From Streptomyces ochraceiscleroticus (GTDB lineage: Bacteria; Actinomycetota; Actinomycetes; Streptomycetales; Streptomycetaceae): a stretch of 64,000 bases of DNA. A program made the position numbers and the translations under genes. Location: contig NZ_JOAX01000033.1 of assembly GCF_000720485.1 (NCBI RefSeq), positions 1 to 64,000 of the forward strand, in the 5' to 3' direction. The notes beneath the pieces are model-generated. The model saw only the letters and a program-made list of their open reading frames with translations. It was not told where the DNA came from and made no database searches. This document shows, piece after piece, positions 8,205-16,189 of this stretch (its first letter is position 1; each line of letters begins with the position of its first letter).

Positions 8205-9068
8205 ATGAACGCTGAGCACTCGGAGCACGCACTTCCCACCCCTCACCTCGACGTCGTCGTCCAGGGCAGCGGTCCCGCACTGCTGCTCGCGCACGGCGCG
8301 GGCGGCGGCATCGCCGGCAACTTCGGCCTGGTCCTCGACGATCTCGCCCGCGACCACACCCTCATCGGCCCGCACTATCCGGGCTCGGGTGGCTCGCCCG
8401 CCGCCACCGAGCCCCTGGACCTGGACGTACTCGCCGACCAACTGGTCGCCGCCGCCGTCGCTGCGGGCCAGGAGTCGTTCGCCGTACTCGGCGAGTCGCT
8501 CGGGAGCGCCGTGGCCGTCCGGATCGCCACCCGGCATCCCGCACGGGTCGGGGCGCTCGTCCTCACCGCCGGCTTCCCGGTCGCGGACCCGGTCCTGGCA
8601 CTGGCCGCCCGGCTCGTCAAGTCCCTCGCGGCTGCGGGACGGTGGGAAGACGTGGCTCGGCTCGCCTGTGTGTCGTGCCTGTCGCGGACGGACCTGGCGG
8701 ACCTGGCGCCGTCCGACCTCGACGCACTGGTGGCTGAGACCCTGGCCGGGATGCCGCCGGGGATGGTGGACCACTTCGACCTGGTGTCCCGGGCGGACGT
8801 CCGGGCCGACCTCGCGAAGGTGTCCGCGCCCACGCTGGTGGTGGCCCCGATGGGCGACAGGCTGGTCCTCCCCGACAGCTCGTACCGCCTGGCGGCCGGC
8901 ATCGCGGGCGCCGAGCTGATCGAACTGCCCGGCGCCGCCCACATTCTGAATGAGGTCGACCGTATGACGTGGCTGCGGCACGTCCGCGCGTTCCTCGGCG
9001 CTCTCCCTCTTCCGGCGCCGGTCAACTCCGCGCTCCGGTCAGCTCCGGCGCCGCCAACTCCCCTGTGA
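8205..9068 (+). CDS. Alpha/beta fold hydrolase, MerR-controlled
   Basis: A 287-residue alpha/beta hydrolase. The oxyanion motif is AHGAGGG (29-35), the nucleophile elbow is GESLGS with Ser98, an acid is likely in VVAPMGDRLVLP, and the His is in GAAHILNE near residue 250. The last 20 residues are Pro/Ala-rich and unconserved. The ATG at 8205 is chosen because it lies just downstream of the proposed MerR-type promoter; an ATG at 8181 falls inside the operator. The substrate is unknown. The promoter suggests expression on binding of an inducer by the neighbouring MerR protein. Confidence 0.88.
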   Translation: MNAEHSEHALPTPHLDVVVQGSGPALLLAHGAGGGIAGNFGLVLDDLARDHTLIGPHYPGSGGSPAATEPLDLDVLADQLVAAAVAAGQESFAVLGESLGSAVAVRIATRHPARVGALVLTAGFPVADPVLALAARLVKSLAAAGRWEDVARLACVSCLSRTDLADLAPSDLDALVAETLAGMPPGMVDHFDLVSRADVRADLAKVSAPTLVVAPMGDRLVLPDSSYRLAAGIAGAELIELPGAAHILNEVDRMTWLRHVRAFLGALPLPAPVNSALRSAPAPPTPL

Positions 9069-9100
9069 CCAGCGGTAACTGACCGGCCGGTAATAACTCC

Positions 9101-9117
9101 TGTCAACTCCGTTGACA
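9101..9117 (+). promoter_or_regulatory. Inverted repeat upstream of the secreted hydrolase
   Basis: TGTCAAC-TCC-GTTGACA is a perfect 7-bp inverted repeat about 75 bp upstream of the secreted hydrolase start. Its right arm contains a consensus -35 (TTGACA), although I do not see a good -10 at 17 bp. It is a candidate operator with no known regulator. Confidence 0.45.
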
Positions 9118-9191
9118 TGTCCGAAATGCATGCCGGACCATGAGCGCGCCGTACTGACTGGTAGGTATGGCGTGTCTCTGTGGAGGTCAGC

Positions 9192-11036
9192 GTGTACCCA
9201 GCAGTGTCCCGCCCCGTTCTGCGCACGTCCCTCGCCCTGTTGGCCGCCGCCTCTCTGGCAAGCCCGCTCGCGCTCGCGGCGCCGGCGGCAGCGGCCGCCG
9301 ACCCGTACCAGGTCACCGCCGTGAAGCTGACCGTGCGGGCCGGCGACCGCGACTGCACGGTGGACGCCGATCTCTACCGCCCGGCCGGCGTCGACGCGGC
9401 CCACCCCGCCCCCGCCGTGCTGACCACCAACGGCTTCGGCGGCAGCAAGGCGGACGGCTCCACCGCCGCCACCGCCCGGGCCTTCGCCGAACGCGGCTAC
9501 GTCGGCCTGGCCTATTCCGGCCTCGGCTTCGGCAAGTCCGGCTGCCCGATCTCGCTCGACGACCCGCGGATCGACGGACAGGCGGCCAGTCAGCTCATCG
9601 ACTTCCTCGCCGGTACGCGCACCGCCGACGACGGCACCCGCGTCGACTACGTGACGAAGGACGGTGGGGGCGGGAAGGTCGCAAGGACAGGCGAGAACGT
9701 CGCCGACCCGCGCGTCGGCATGATCGGCGGCTCGTACGGCGGCGCCATCCAGATGGCCACGGCCGCCGTCGACCATCGAGTGGACGCCCTCGTCCCCCTG
9801 ATCACCTGGAACGACCTGGCGTACGCCCTGGACCCCAACAATGCCGACCAGCCGGCGGGCAGCGTCAGCAACGACGTCCCCGGTGTGTACAAGCACCAGT
9901 GGACCAATGGGTTCTTCCTCATCGGCGAGGCGCAGGGGCTGCTCAACCCGAGCCTGGACCCGTCCCGGCTCGGCGGCGCCGGCTGTCTGCACTTCGTCGC
10001 CAAGGCGTGCGAGACCAAGCGCTGGCTGGACTCGGGCCGGTATACCGACGACAGTAAGCAGTCGATCCTCGACTACGCACGCAGCGTCAGCCCCGTCTCG
10101 TACCTGAAGTCCGTCAAGGCGCCGACTCTGCTGGTCCAGGGCCAGGCGGACAGCCTCTTCAACCTCAACGAAGCGGCGGCCACCTACCGGACGCTCACGG
10201 CGCAGGGCACCGAGGCCAAGATGATCTGGCAGTCCTGGGGCCACAGCGGCGGCATGACCGACCCGGCCTCCGGCGAACTGAACCTCGGCAAAGGGAACTT
10301 GGAGACCAGCTACGTCGGGCAGCGCATCCTGGCCTGGTTCGACCGCTACCTTCAGCACAAGGAGGGCACCGACACCGGGCCCGCGTTCGCCTACTACCGG
10401 GACTGGATGCCGGTCGGGCAGACGTACGGCACCTCGGCCACCTTCCCCGCGAGCGGCGACGCCTGGAAGCTGTACCTCTCCGGCGACGGCAAGCTCGTCG
10501 ACAACCGGTCGAAGGTGGCGCGCGGCAGCCGTGAGTACCGCAACGGGCTGCTGCCCACCAGCCACTCGGAGAGCTCGCTGGCCGGGCTCATCGGGCTCAA
10601 AGACCCCGAGCCGTACGACCTGACGGGGACCTACCTTGGCTGGACCTCCGAGCCGGTCGAGGGCGCGCCCGTCGATGTGGTGGGCGCTCCGAAGGCGACC
10701 CTGAAGGTCGTCTCGCCGCGCACCGAGCGGGTGCAGAACTCCGGCGACGCGGCCGACAAGCTGGTGCTCTTCGCCAAGCTGTACGACATCGCGCCGGACG
10801 GCTCCAAGACGCTCGTGCACCGGCTCGTGGCGCCCGCGCGGGTGCCCGACGTGACCCGCCCGTTCACCGTCGAGCTGCCCGCCATCGTGCACCGCTACCA
10901 GCCCGGCCACCGCCTGCGGTTCGTCATCGCGGCGAGCGACACGGCGTACTACGGCAACCGCGGCATCAAGCCGGTGACCGTCACCAGCGCGCCCGAGGAC
11001 ACGGGCACACTCGAACTGCCGCTTGCAGGGCGGTAG
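9192..11036 (+). CDS. Secreted CocE/NonD family (X-Pro dipeptidyl-peptidase-like) hydrolase
   Basis: A 614-residue exported hydrolase. Residues 1-32 are a signal peptide (basic start, LRTSLALLAAASLASPLALA, cleavage near APAAAAA). The catalytic Ser181 sits in IGGSYGGA, a likely acid is in LLVQGQADSLF and the His in WGHSGGM. A C-terminal jelly-roll domain (LVHRLVAPARVPDVTRPFTVELP) is typical of the S15/CocE superfamily. GGAGG at 9182-9186 is 5 nt from the GTG at 9192, which decides the start. It probably acts outside the cell on peptides or esters. A 7-bp palindrome upstream may be its operator. Confidence 0.92.
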   Translation: MYPAVSRPVLRTSLALLAAASLASPLALAAPAAAAADPYQVTAVKLTVRAGDRDCTVDADLYRPAGVDAAHPAPAVLTTNGFGGSKADGSTAATARAFAERGYVGLAYSGLGFGKSGCPISLDDPRIDGQAASQLIDFLAGTRTADDGTRVDYVTKDGGGGKVARTGENVADPRVGMIGGSYGGAIQMATAAVDHRVDALVPLITWNDLAYALDPNNADQPAGSVSNDVPGVYKHQWTNGFFLIGEAQGLLNPSLDPSRLGGAGCLHFVAKACETKRWLDSGRYTDDSKQSILDYARSVSPVSYLKSVKAPTLLVQGQADSLFNLNEAAATYRTLTAQGTEAKMIWQSWGHSGGMTDPASGELNLGKGNLETSYVGQRILAWFDRYLQHKEGTDTGPAFAYYRDWMPVGQTYGTSATFPASGDAWKLYLSGDGKLVDNRSKVARGSREYRNGLLPTSHSESSLAGLIGLKDPEPYDLTGTYLGWTSEPVEGAPVDVVGAPKATLKVVSPRTERVQNSGDAADKLVLFAKLYDIAPDGSKTLVHRLVAPARVPDVTRPFTVELPAIVHRYQPGHRLRFVIAASDTAYYGNRGIKPVTVTSAPEDTGTLELPLAGR

Positions 11037-11063
11037 TTGGCCGTCCCGCTCGCGGTCGACCGC

Positions 11064-11456
11064 CTACTGCGGCTGTGTCGCGATCTGGATCAGGTTGCCG
11101 CAGGTGTCGTCGAAGACGGCGGTGGTGACGGGGCCCATCTCGAGGGGCTCCTGGGTGAAGCGGACGCCGAGGCCACTCAGGCGCTCGTACTCCGCCTTCA
11201 CGTCATCGACGGCGAACTGGGCGAGCGGGATGCCGTCCGTGACGAGCGTGTCACGGTAGGTCTTGGCGGCCGGGTGGCCGGCAGGCTCCAGGAGGAGTTC
11301 GGTGCCGCCGGGCTCGTCGGGCGAGACGACGGTCAGCCACCGGTCCGTCTCGCCCACCGGGACGTCGTGCTTCTTCACGAAGCCGAGGATCTCGGTGTAG
11401 AAGTGCAGAGCCTTGGTCTGGTCGTCGACGAAGACGCTGGTCAGATGAATCTTCAT
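11064..11456 (-). CDS. VOC family (glyoxalase/bleomycin-resistance fold) protein
   Basis: A 130-residue VOC-fold protein. MKIHLTSVFVDDQTKALHFYTEILGF begins the first beta-alpha-beta unit and FDDTCGNLIQIATQP ends the second; GTELLLEP and QEPLEMGP are the matching internal strands. Several possible metal ligands (H5, E53, E104) fit a VOC enzyme or binding protein. Its ATG overlaps the ArsR stop (ATGA), so the pair forms an operon in which the regulator controls the VOC protein. Substrate unknown. Confidence 0.9.
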   Translation of the reverse strand: MKIHLTSVFVDDQTKALHFYTEILGFVKKHDVPVGETDRWLTVVSPDEPGGTELLLEPAGHPAAKTYRDTLVTDGIPLAQFAVDDVKAEYERLSGLGVRFTQEPLEMGPVTTAVFDDTCGNLIQIATQPQ

Positions 11457-11755
11457 GGGGTGTTCTCCTCCGGGCCGGATGTGTCGGTGGCGAGCCATCG
11501 CTCGGCGATCTGCCGCAGCGGCGCTGTATTCAGGTCGTGGAACTTGTAACGGCCCTCCCGCCTGGTCTCGAGGAGCCCGGCGGCCTCCAGCACGGCGAGG
11601 TGCTGGGAGACCGCCTGGCGCGAGATGCCGAGTTGATGCTTCATGCTCAGTCGCGCGCAGATCTCGAACAGTGTCTGTCCGGACCTCTCCGCGAGCTCGT
11701 CGAGGATGGTGCGGCGGGTGGGGTCGGCCAAGGCTTTGAAAAGGTCGTCGGCCAC
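11453..11755 (-). CDS. ArsR/SmtB family regulator
   Basis: A 100-residue winged-helix repressor: LFKALADPTRRTILDEL, then LGISRQAVSQHLAVLEAAGLLETRREGRYKFHDLN. The classical metal-binding ELCVCDL motif is not present; one Cys occurs at about residue 33 (IFEICARL). It therefore resembles the ArsR subgroup paired with VOC or SRPBCC enzymes rather than a metal sensor. It overlaps the VOC gene by four bases and is preceded by a perfect palindrome likely to be its own operator. Confidence 0.92.
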   Translation of the reverse strand: MADDLFKALADPTRRTILDELAERSGQTLFEICARLSMKHQLGISRQAVSQHLAVLEAAGLLETRREGRYKFHDLNTAPLRQIAERWLATDTSGPEENTP

Positions 11756-11763
11756 GACTGCAG

Positions 11764-11789
11764 GATAGGCAAGTACTCACTTGCCTATC
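11764..11789 (-). promoter_or_regulatory. Palindromic operator of the ArsR/VOC operon
   Basis: GATAGGCAAGT (11764-11774) and ACTTGCCTATC (11779-11789) are perfect 11-bp arms around a 4-bp centre, starting 9 bp upstream of the ArsR start. Size, symmetry and position fit autoregulation by the ArsR dimer, with transcription starting close to the ATG. Confidence 0.75.
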
Positions 11790-11893
11790 AAGTCGAGACC
11801 TGCGCCGCAACCCGAAAAGGCCCGCGGTCAGGGGGCCGGGTGGGGGCACGGGGCAGGTCACCCCAGCAGGGAGGTGCCGTACGGTGTCGGGGC

Positions 11894-11992
11894 ATGGACG
11901 CGGGCCGCTGGTCGCCAGGCGCCCGGAGCTCCTGCGACACGGTCGCGGCCGGCTACGCCGACCGGGTAAGCGAGGCTTTGGCCGGGCAGCCG
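11894..11992 (+). pseudogene. Possible remnant of a class I methyltransferase N-terminus
   Basis: From the ATG at 11894 the frame reads MDAGRWSPGARSSCDTVAAG then YADRVSEALAGQPCLRPFRA. The DTVAAxYADRV...ELAGxP.LR pattern is familiar from the first 40 residues of small actinomycete SAM-dependent methyltransferases. After about residue 33 the frame turns into unrelated basic sequence with no GxGxG motif. I read it as a truncated relic. The rest of the 11.79-12.08 kb interval holds nothing else I can recognise. Confidence 0.4.
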
Positions 11993-12086
11993 TGCCTTCG
12001 TCCTTTTCGCGCGTCGTGCGTCCTGCCCCCGCTCTCGCCGGTGATCCGGTTGCGGCCGAGCCTGGTGGTCTTATGGCCGCGGGCTC

Positions 12087-12293
12087 TCAGTCGTCCTGCA
12101 CCGTGATCGCCTGTACCGGGCAGGCGCGGGCGGCCTCGCGCACGAGGGGGTCGGCGGGGGCGTCCTCGGCGTGCGGGCGGAGCGCGCTGAAGCCCTCGTC
12201 GTCCTGTGTGAAGGTCTTGGGCGCGGTGAGAGCGCACTGGCCCGAGCCGATGCAGCGGTCCGTGTCGATGCTGATGTGCTGGGTGGTCGGCAT
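12087..12293 (-). CDS. [3Fe-4S]-type ferredoxin, P450 partner
   Basis: A 68-residue ferredoxin with three cluster cysteines: C14, C20 and C58 (RCIGSGQCALTAPKTF ... RACPVQAI). The second Cys of a four-Cys set is absent (C-x5-C), which indicates a [3Fe-4S] cluster as in actinomycete P450 redox partners such as SoyB. It lies downstream of the P450 gene in the same direction with a 157-bp gap. It would pass electrons from a ferredoxin reductase, not encoded here, to the P450. Confidence 0.9.
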   Translation of the reverse strand: MPTTQHISIDTDRCIGSGQCALTAPKTFTQDDEGFSALRPHAEDAPADPLVREAARACPVQAITVQDD

Positions 12294-12450
12294 GGTCGGT
12301 CCCTGAGTCCGTGGGTGGCTTGTGGGGGAGGGGCCGGCCCGGCGCGGTGGTGGTGCTGCCGTGTCGGGGACGGGGCCGGCTCCGGTGGTGCGGTGAGCGG
12401 TACTGCGCGTTGATCCGTACTGCGCGATGGCGGTACTGCAGAGTCAACTG

Positions 12451-13674
12451 CTACCAGGCGACGGGGAGTTCCACCATGCCCTGGAGGGTGTCGCCGGGCT
12501 TGAACGGGATCTCCTCGGCGGGCGCCGCGAGGCGCAGGCCGGGGAACCGGGTGAAGAGCGTGTGCAGCGCGATCTCCAGCTCGGCGCGGGCCAGGTTCTG
12601 CCCCAGGCACTGGTGGATGCCGAACCCGAAGGCGACGTGGTGCCGCGCGGAGCGGTTCCAGTCCAGCTCGTCCGGCGACTCGTACGCCGTGGCGTCACGG
12701 TTGACGAGCGAGGTGGAGAACACCACGCCGTCGCCCTTCTCGATCGTCACGCCGCCGATCTCGATGTCCTCGGTCGCCACCCGCAGCATCCCGTCCGCGA
12801 TGGAGAGGTACCGCAGCAGCTCCTCGACCGCGGTGGGCATCAGCGAGGGATCCGCGCGCAGCGCTGCCAGTTTCTCCGGCTGCTGCAACAGGGTGAACAC
12901 ACCGAGCGAGATCATGTTGGCGGTCGTCTCGTGCCCGGCCACCAGCAGGATCATCGCCATGCCGACCAACTCGTCGTGCGCCAGGTCGCCGGTGCGCAGC
13001 CGGTCGGCGATCAGCTCGTCGAGCAGCCCGTCGCCCGGCTCGGCCTCCTTCCGGATGATCAGTTCGCGGAAGTACTCCTCCAGGTCGTCCAGGGCCTTCC
13101 GGGAGTCGTCCGCGGTCGGGCCGCGCAGCAGCCGCCGCGACGCGTCCTCGAAGAACTCGTGGTCGGCGTACGGGACGCCGAGCAGCTCGCAGATGACCAT
13201 GGACGGCACGGGCAGGGCGAACGCCGAGACCAGCTCGGCGGGCTGCCCGGCGGCCGCCATGTCATCCAGTAGCCGGTCGACAATCTGCTGGATGCGCGGG
13301 CGCAGCGCCGCGATCCGCTTCAGGCCGAAGCTCGGGATCAGCATCCGCCGCTGGACGTTGTGCTCGGGGTCGTCCACCCCGAGGAGCATGGCGCGGCTCT
13401 TGCGCGTCTCGTCGCGCAGGCCCTCGAACCGGGCGCTGGGCATCGGGAAGTCGGGGTTCAGCCGGTCGGACGACAGCCGCTGGTCGGTGAGCAGAGCGCG
13501 CGCTTCGGCGTGCCCTGTCACAACCCACACCTCCCGGCCGTCGTAGAGGTGGATACGGGCGAGCGGCCCCTGTTCGCGCAGGGGCGCGTAGGCGGTGGGC
13601 GGGTGGTAGGGACAGGTGCGGTCCTGCGGAAACTCGACGGTTTCCGTGACCGCTTCCGATATGGCTTCCGACAC
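12451..13674 (-). CDS. Cytochrome P450, CYP105-like
   Basis: A 407-residue bacterial class I P450. The I-helix has AGHETT (residues 246-251), the K-helix has ExxR in EELLRYL, and the heme loop FGFGIHQCLG places the ligand at Cys356. Overall sequence style (SSDRLNPDFP, FSTSLVNRDATAYE, VELPVAW ending) resembles the CYP105 family, known for broad xenobiotic and secondary-metabolite oxidation. The GTG start has GGAGG 6 nt upstream. No biosynthetic cluster surrounds it, so detoxification or broad oxidation is more likely than a pathway-specific role. Confidence 0.93.
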   Translation of the reverse strand: MSEAISEAVTETVEFPQDRTCPYHPPTAYAPLREQGPLARIHLYDGREVWVVTGHAEARALLTDQRLSSDRLNPDFPMPSARFEGLRDETRKSRAMLLGVDDPEHNVQRRMLIPSFGLKRIAALRPRIQQIVDRLLDDMAAAGQPAELVSAFALPVPSMVICELLGVPYADHEFFEDASRRLLRGPTADDSRKALDDLEEYFRELIIRKEAEPGDGLLDELIADRLRTGDLAHDELVGMAMILLVAGHETTANMISLGVFTLLQQPEKLAALRADPSLMPTAVEELLRYLSIADGMLRVATEDIEIGGVTIEKGDGVVFSTSLVNRDATAYESPDELDWNRSARHHVAFGFGIHQCLGQNLARAELEIALHTLFTRFPGLRLAAPAEEIPFKPGDTLQGMVELPVAW

Positions 13675-14029
13675 GGCGTACCTCCGGTGCGCTAACTCGG
13701 GTGTGCCATTGCCTATTTCATGCCATGTCGGTAGATATCGCTACGCTATGTTCAGCCAACTAGCCTATTTTTGCCGCGAGTTGACAATTTCGTCTGGTAG
13801 GGCGCGGCGAAGTGGTCCGTACTGGGCGGAATCCCGGGGCCGGGGCGTGTGCCGGGGCTCGTTCCGTGGCGTGGGGGAGTGGCGCGGGGCCGTTTGCGGT
13901 GCCGCGGGTTCGCGCCGGACGTGGCCGAGATGTGCCGGATGCGGCGAGCGGTTCAGGCCGATCCCGTCCCGTCCGCCGCCGTGGGGCGTTGCTCTTCTCG
14001 TGGATGGCACTCAGTGCCACACTGGCGGG
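13675..14029. other. Divergent intergenic region of P450 and CoA-transferase genes
   Basis: The half next to the P450 (about 13690-13800) is markedly AT-richer than its surroundings and must hold the leftward promoter; GTAG-N6-CTAC around 13731-13744 is a weak dyad. TTGACA occurs on the + strand near 13782 without a clear -10. The half next to the CoA-transferase is GC-rich and carries the palindrome at 14005. No gene is visible. Confidence 0.5.
14005..14019 (+). promoter_or_regulatory. Perfect 15-bp palindrome before the CoA-transferase gene
   Basis: TGGCACT-C-AGTGCCA has 7-bp arms with one central base, ending 10 bp before the ATG of the CoA-transferase. Such a position would block transcription or initiation. 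No TetR or GntR gene is adjacent, so the cognate regulator must be elsewhere. Confidence 0.55.
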
Positions 14030-15442
14030 ATGGACGACGACACGGGGTACCGAGGTGACGCGACGGCCCTGGCCTGGGCAGCGCTCGGCGGTCCGGCCGG
14101 ACTGACCGGACGGGTGCGGTACGGCGGCGCGCGCGGACTGCTGCCCGCGCGGCTGCCGGTCATGGACCTGGCCAGGACGGCCGTCGCGGTCTGCGCGTTG
14201 GCCGGCGCGGAACTCGCCGCGGCCCGTACCGGCGGTCCCGTGCCCACCGTGACCGTCGACGACGGCGCCGTGGCCACCGCCTTCCTCAGCGAGCGCCACC
14301 TGCGCATCGACGGCCGGGCGCCCACGGCCTTCGCGCCGCTCTCCGGTTTCTGGGACACCGCCGACGGCCGACTGCGTACCCACGCCAATTACCCGCACCA
14401 CCGCGACCGCCTGCTCGCCGCCCTCGGCCTGCCCGGTGACGCCGGACCCGATGCGCTCGCGGCCGAGCTCGCGGGCCGGAGGGCCAAGGAGGTCGAGGAG
14501 ACGGTGTACGCGGCGGGCGGCCTGGCCGTCGCCGTACGGGACGCTAAGGAGTGGGCCGCCCACCCGCAGGGTGCCGCCGTGGCCGGCCGCCCGCTGCTCA
14601 CCCTCGCGCCGCTCGGCGCCGCCACGCCGCCGGTCCGGCCGCCGGGGCTGGCCGGCGACCCGCTGCTGCCCGCCGCCGGGCTGCGCGTACTGGACCTGAC
14701 GCGAGTGCTCGCCGGGCCGGTCGCCACCCGTACGCTCGCGCTGCTCGGCGCCGACGTGCTGCGCATCGACGCGCCCGGCCTGCCGGAGAGCCGGGACACG
14801 CACGGCGACACCGGCTTCGGGAAACGTTCCGCCGTACTGGATCTCGGCGCGCGGGCCGGGCGGGCGTCCTTCGAGGAGCTGCTGGCGCTGGCCGACGTGG
14901 TCGTCACCGGCTACCGGCCGGGCGCCCTGGACCGCTTCGGGCTGGCCCCGGAAGTGCTCGCCGAGCGCCGCCCCGGCATCGTCATCGCGCGACTGTCCGC
15001 CTGGGGCGACTACGGCCCGTGGGGCGCCCGCCGCGGCTTCGACAGCCTCGTCCAGGCCGCCACCGGCATCGCCATGACCGAGGCGGCGGCCGACGGCACT
15101 CCTGGCGTGCTGCCCGCCCAGGCGCTGGACCACGGCACCGGCTACCTGCTGGCCGCCGCCGTGCTGCGGGCGCTCACCGAGCGGTCCCGTACGGGCGGCT
15201 CGCGCCTGGCGACGCTCGCCCTCACGCAGACCGCCGCGCTGCTCACCGACGTCCTGCCGCGGCGCGCCCCCGTCGCTCCCGGCACCGCCGACGCGTTCGA
15301 CCCGGAGGCCCGGCTCGCCGACGCCGACAGCCCCATGGGCCGCCTCCGGCACGCCCTGCCGCCGGTCTCCTTCGCCGACGGCCCGGTCAACTGGTCGCGC
15401 CCGCCGAGCAATTGGGGCAGCGACGTACCCGTGTGGTGGTGA
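14030..15442 (+). CDS. CaiB/BaiF family (type III) CoA-transferase
   Basis: A 470-residue protein. The second half carries the family core: LRVLDLTRVLAGPVATRTLALLGADVLRIDAP, then GKRSAVLDL, the ADVVVTGYRPGALDRFGL segment and the GFDSLVQAATGIAMTEA helix. The first 200 residues are a divergent copy-like extension in which VMDLARTAVAVCALAGAELAA echoes the core, suggesting a degenerate double-domain form. The conserved active-site Asp of FRC-type enzymes is not obvious to me. It would move CoA between carboxylic acids; substrates are unknown. The start follows directly after a perfect palindrome. Confidence 0.85.
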   Translation: MDDDTGYRGDATALAWAALGGPAGLTGRVRYGGARGLLPARLPVMDLARTAVAVCALAGAELAAARTGGPVPTVTVDDGAVATAFLSERHLRIDGRAPTAFAPLSGFWDTADGRLRTHANYPHHRDRLLAALGLPGDAGPDALAAELAGRRAKEVEETVYAAGGLAVAVRDAKEWAAHPQGAAVAGRPLLTLAPLGAATPPVRPPGLAGDPLLPAAGLRVLDLTRVLAGPVATRTLALLGADVLRIDAPGLPESRDTHGDTGFGKRSAVLDLGARAGRASFEELLALADVVVTGYRPGALDRFGLAPEVLAERRPGIVIARLSAWGDYGPWGARRGFDSLVQAATGIAMTEAAADGTPGVLPAQALDHGTGYLLAAAVLRALTERSRTGGSRLATLALTQTAALLTDVLPRRAPVAPGTADAFDPEARLADADSPMGRLRHALPPVSFADGPVNWSRPPSNWGSDVPVWW

Positions 15443-15493
15443 GAACCGGGCTTCCGGACCCGCCGGCGCCCGGGCCGGCACGACGCGGGACGG

Positions 15494-15523
15494 CTCCGGG
15501 GACACGCGCTCCGGGGACACGCC
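15494..15523. repeat. 15-bp tandem duplication
   Basis: CTCCGGGGACACGCG (15494-15508) is followed directly by CTCCGGGGACACGCC (15509-15523), one mismatch in 15. It lies in the gap between the CoA-transferase and the acetyltransferase genes. Confidence 0.65.
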
Positions 15524-15571
15524 CCCCGAACGCACACCGCACCCCGCACACCTGACCGATATCATCCGACG

Positions 15572-16165
15572 ATGGCCGACGACCGACACCTCGTGCCCGC
15601 GCCCGTCGCCGCGGGGGAGCCCGACCCGTACCTCGCCCGCGGCCACCGCGTGGGCATCCGGCCGTTCCGGCGGACGGACCGCGCGGAGTTCACCGCACGG
15701 GTGCGGGAGAGTGTGGAACTGCACCGGCCCTGGCTCTTCCCGCCCGCCGACGAGTCGTCCTACGACGCGTACTACGCCCGGCTGCAGGACCCCTCGCGCG
15801 CGGGCTTCCTGATCTGCGACCTCCAGGACGGCGGCGGGATCGCGGGCTACCTCACGATCAACAACATCGTGCACGGCGCCTTCCGCTGCGGCGCGGCCGG
15901 CTACGGCGCCTTCGCGCACGCCGCGGGCCGCGGGCTGATGAGCGAGGGGCTGCAACTGATCCTGCGGTACGCCTTCGGGCCGCTCGGCCTGCACCGCATC
16001 GAGGTCAACGTCCAGCCGGAGAACACCGCCTCGATCGCGCTCGCCCGCCGCAACGGCTTCCGCAAGGAGGGCTACTCGCCCGACTTCCTCTTCATCGACG
16101 GGGCCTGGCGGGATCACGAGCGCTGGGCCATCACCAGCGAGATGATGCCCCCGGAAGGCCCGTGA
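15572..16165 (+). CDS. GNAT acetyltransferase, RimJ/RimL-like
   Basis: A 197-residue GNAT protein. VGIRPFRRTDRAEF opens the fold, IAGYLTINNIVHGAF and YGAFAHAAGRGLMSEGLQLIL contain the acetyl-CoA pyrophosphate loop in the relaxed form found in ribosomal-protein acetyltransferases, and LGLHRIEVNVQPENTASIALARRNGFRKEGYSPDFLFIDGAWRDHERWAI is the characteristic RimJ/RimL C-terminus. It probably acetylates a protein N-terminus or small amine. The ATG at 15572 is the only good start. Confidence 0.9.
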   Translation: MADDRHLVPAPVAAGEPDPYLARGHRVGIRPFRRTDRAEFTARVRESVELHRPWLFPPADESSYDAYYARLQDPSRAGFLICDLQDGGGIAGYLTINNIVHGAFRCGAAGYGAFAHAAGRGLMSEGLQLILRYAFGPLGLHRIEVNVQPENTASIALARRNGFRKEGYSPDFLFIDGAWRDHERWAITSEMMPPEGP

Positions 16166-16189
16166 TCCCCGCATCGCCGGCCCGCCCCC

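Noticed and set aside
11037..11549. Plus-strand frame across the VOC and ArsR genes
   Set aside because: Antisense to two clear genes with conserved domains; no domain of its own.
12087..13674. P450-ferredoxin pair as part of a secondary-metabolite cluster
   Set aside because: No PKS, NRPS, terpene or RiPP gene lies in the surrounding sequence.
13760..16174. Long minus-strand frame across the CoA-transferase and acetyltransferase genes
   Set aside because: Antisense shadow of two recognisable genes; no domain is visible in its translation.
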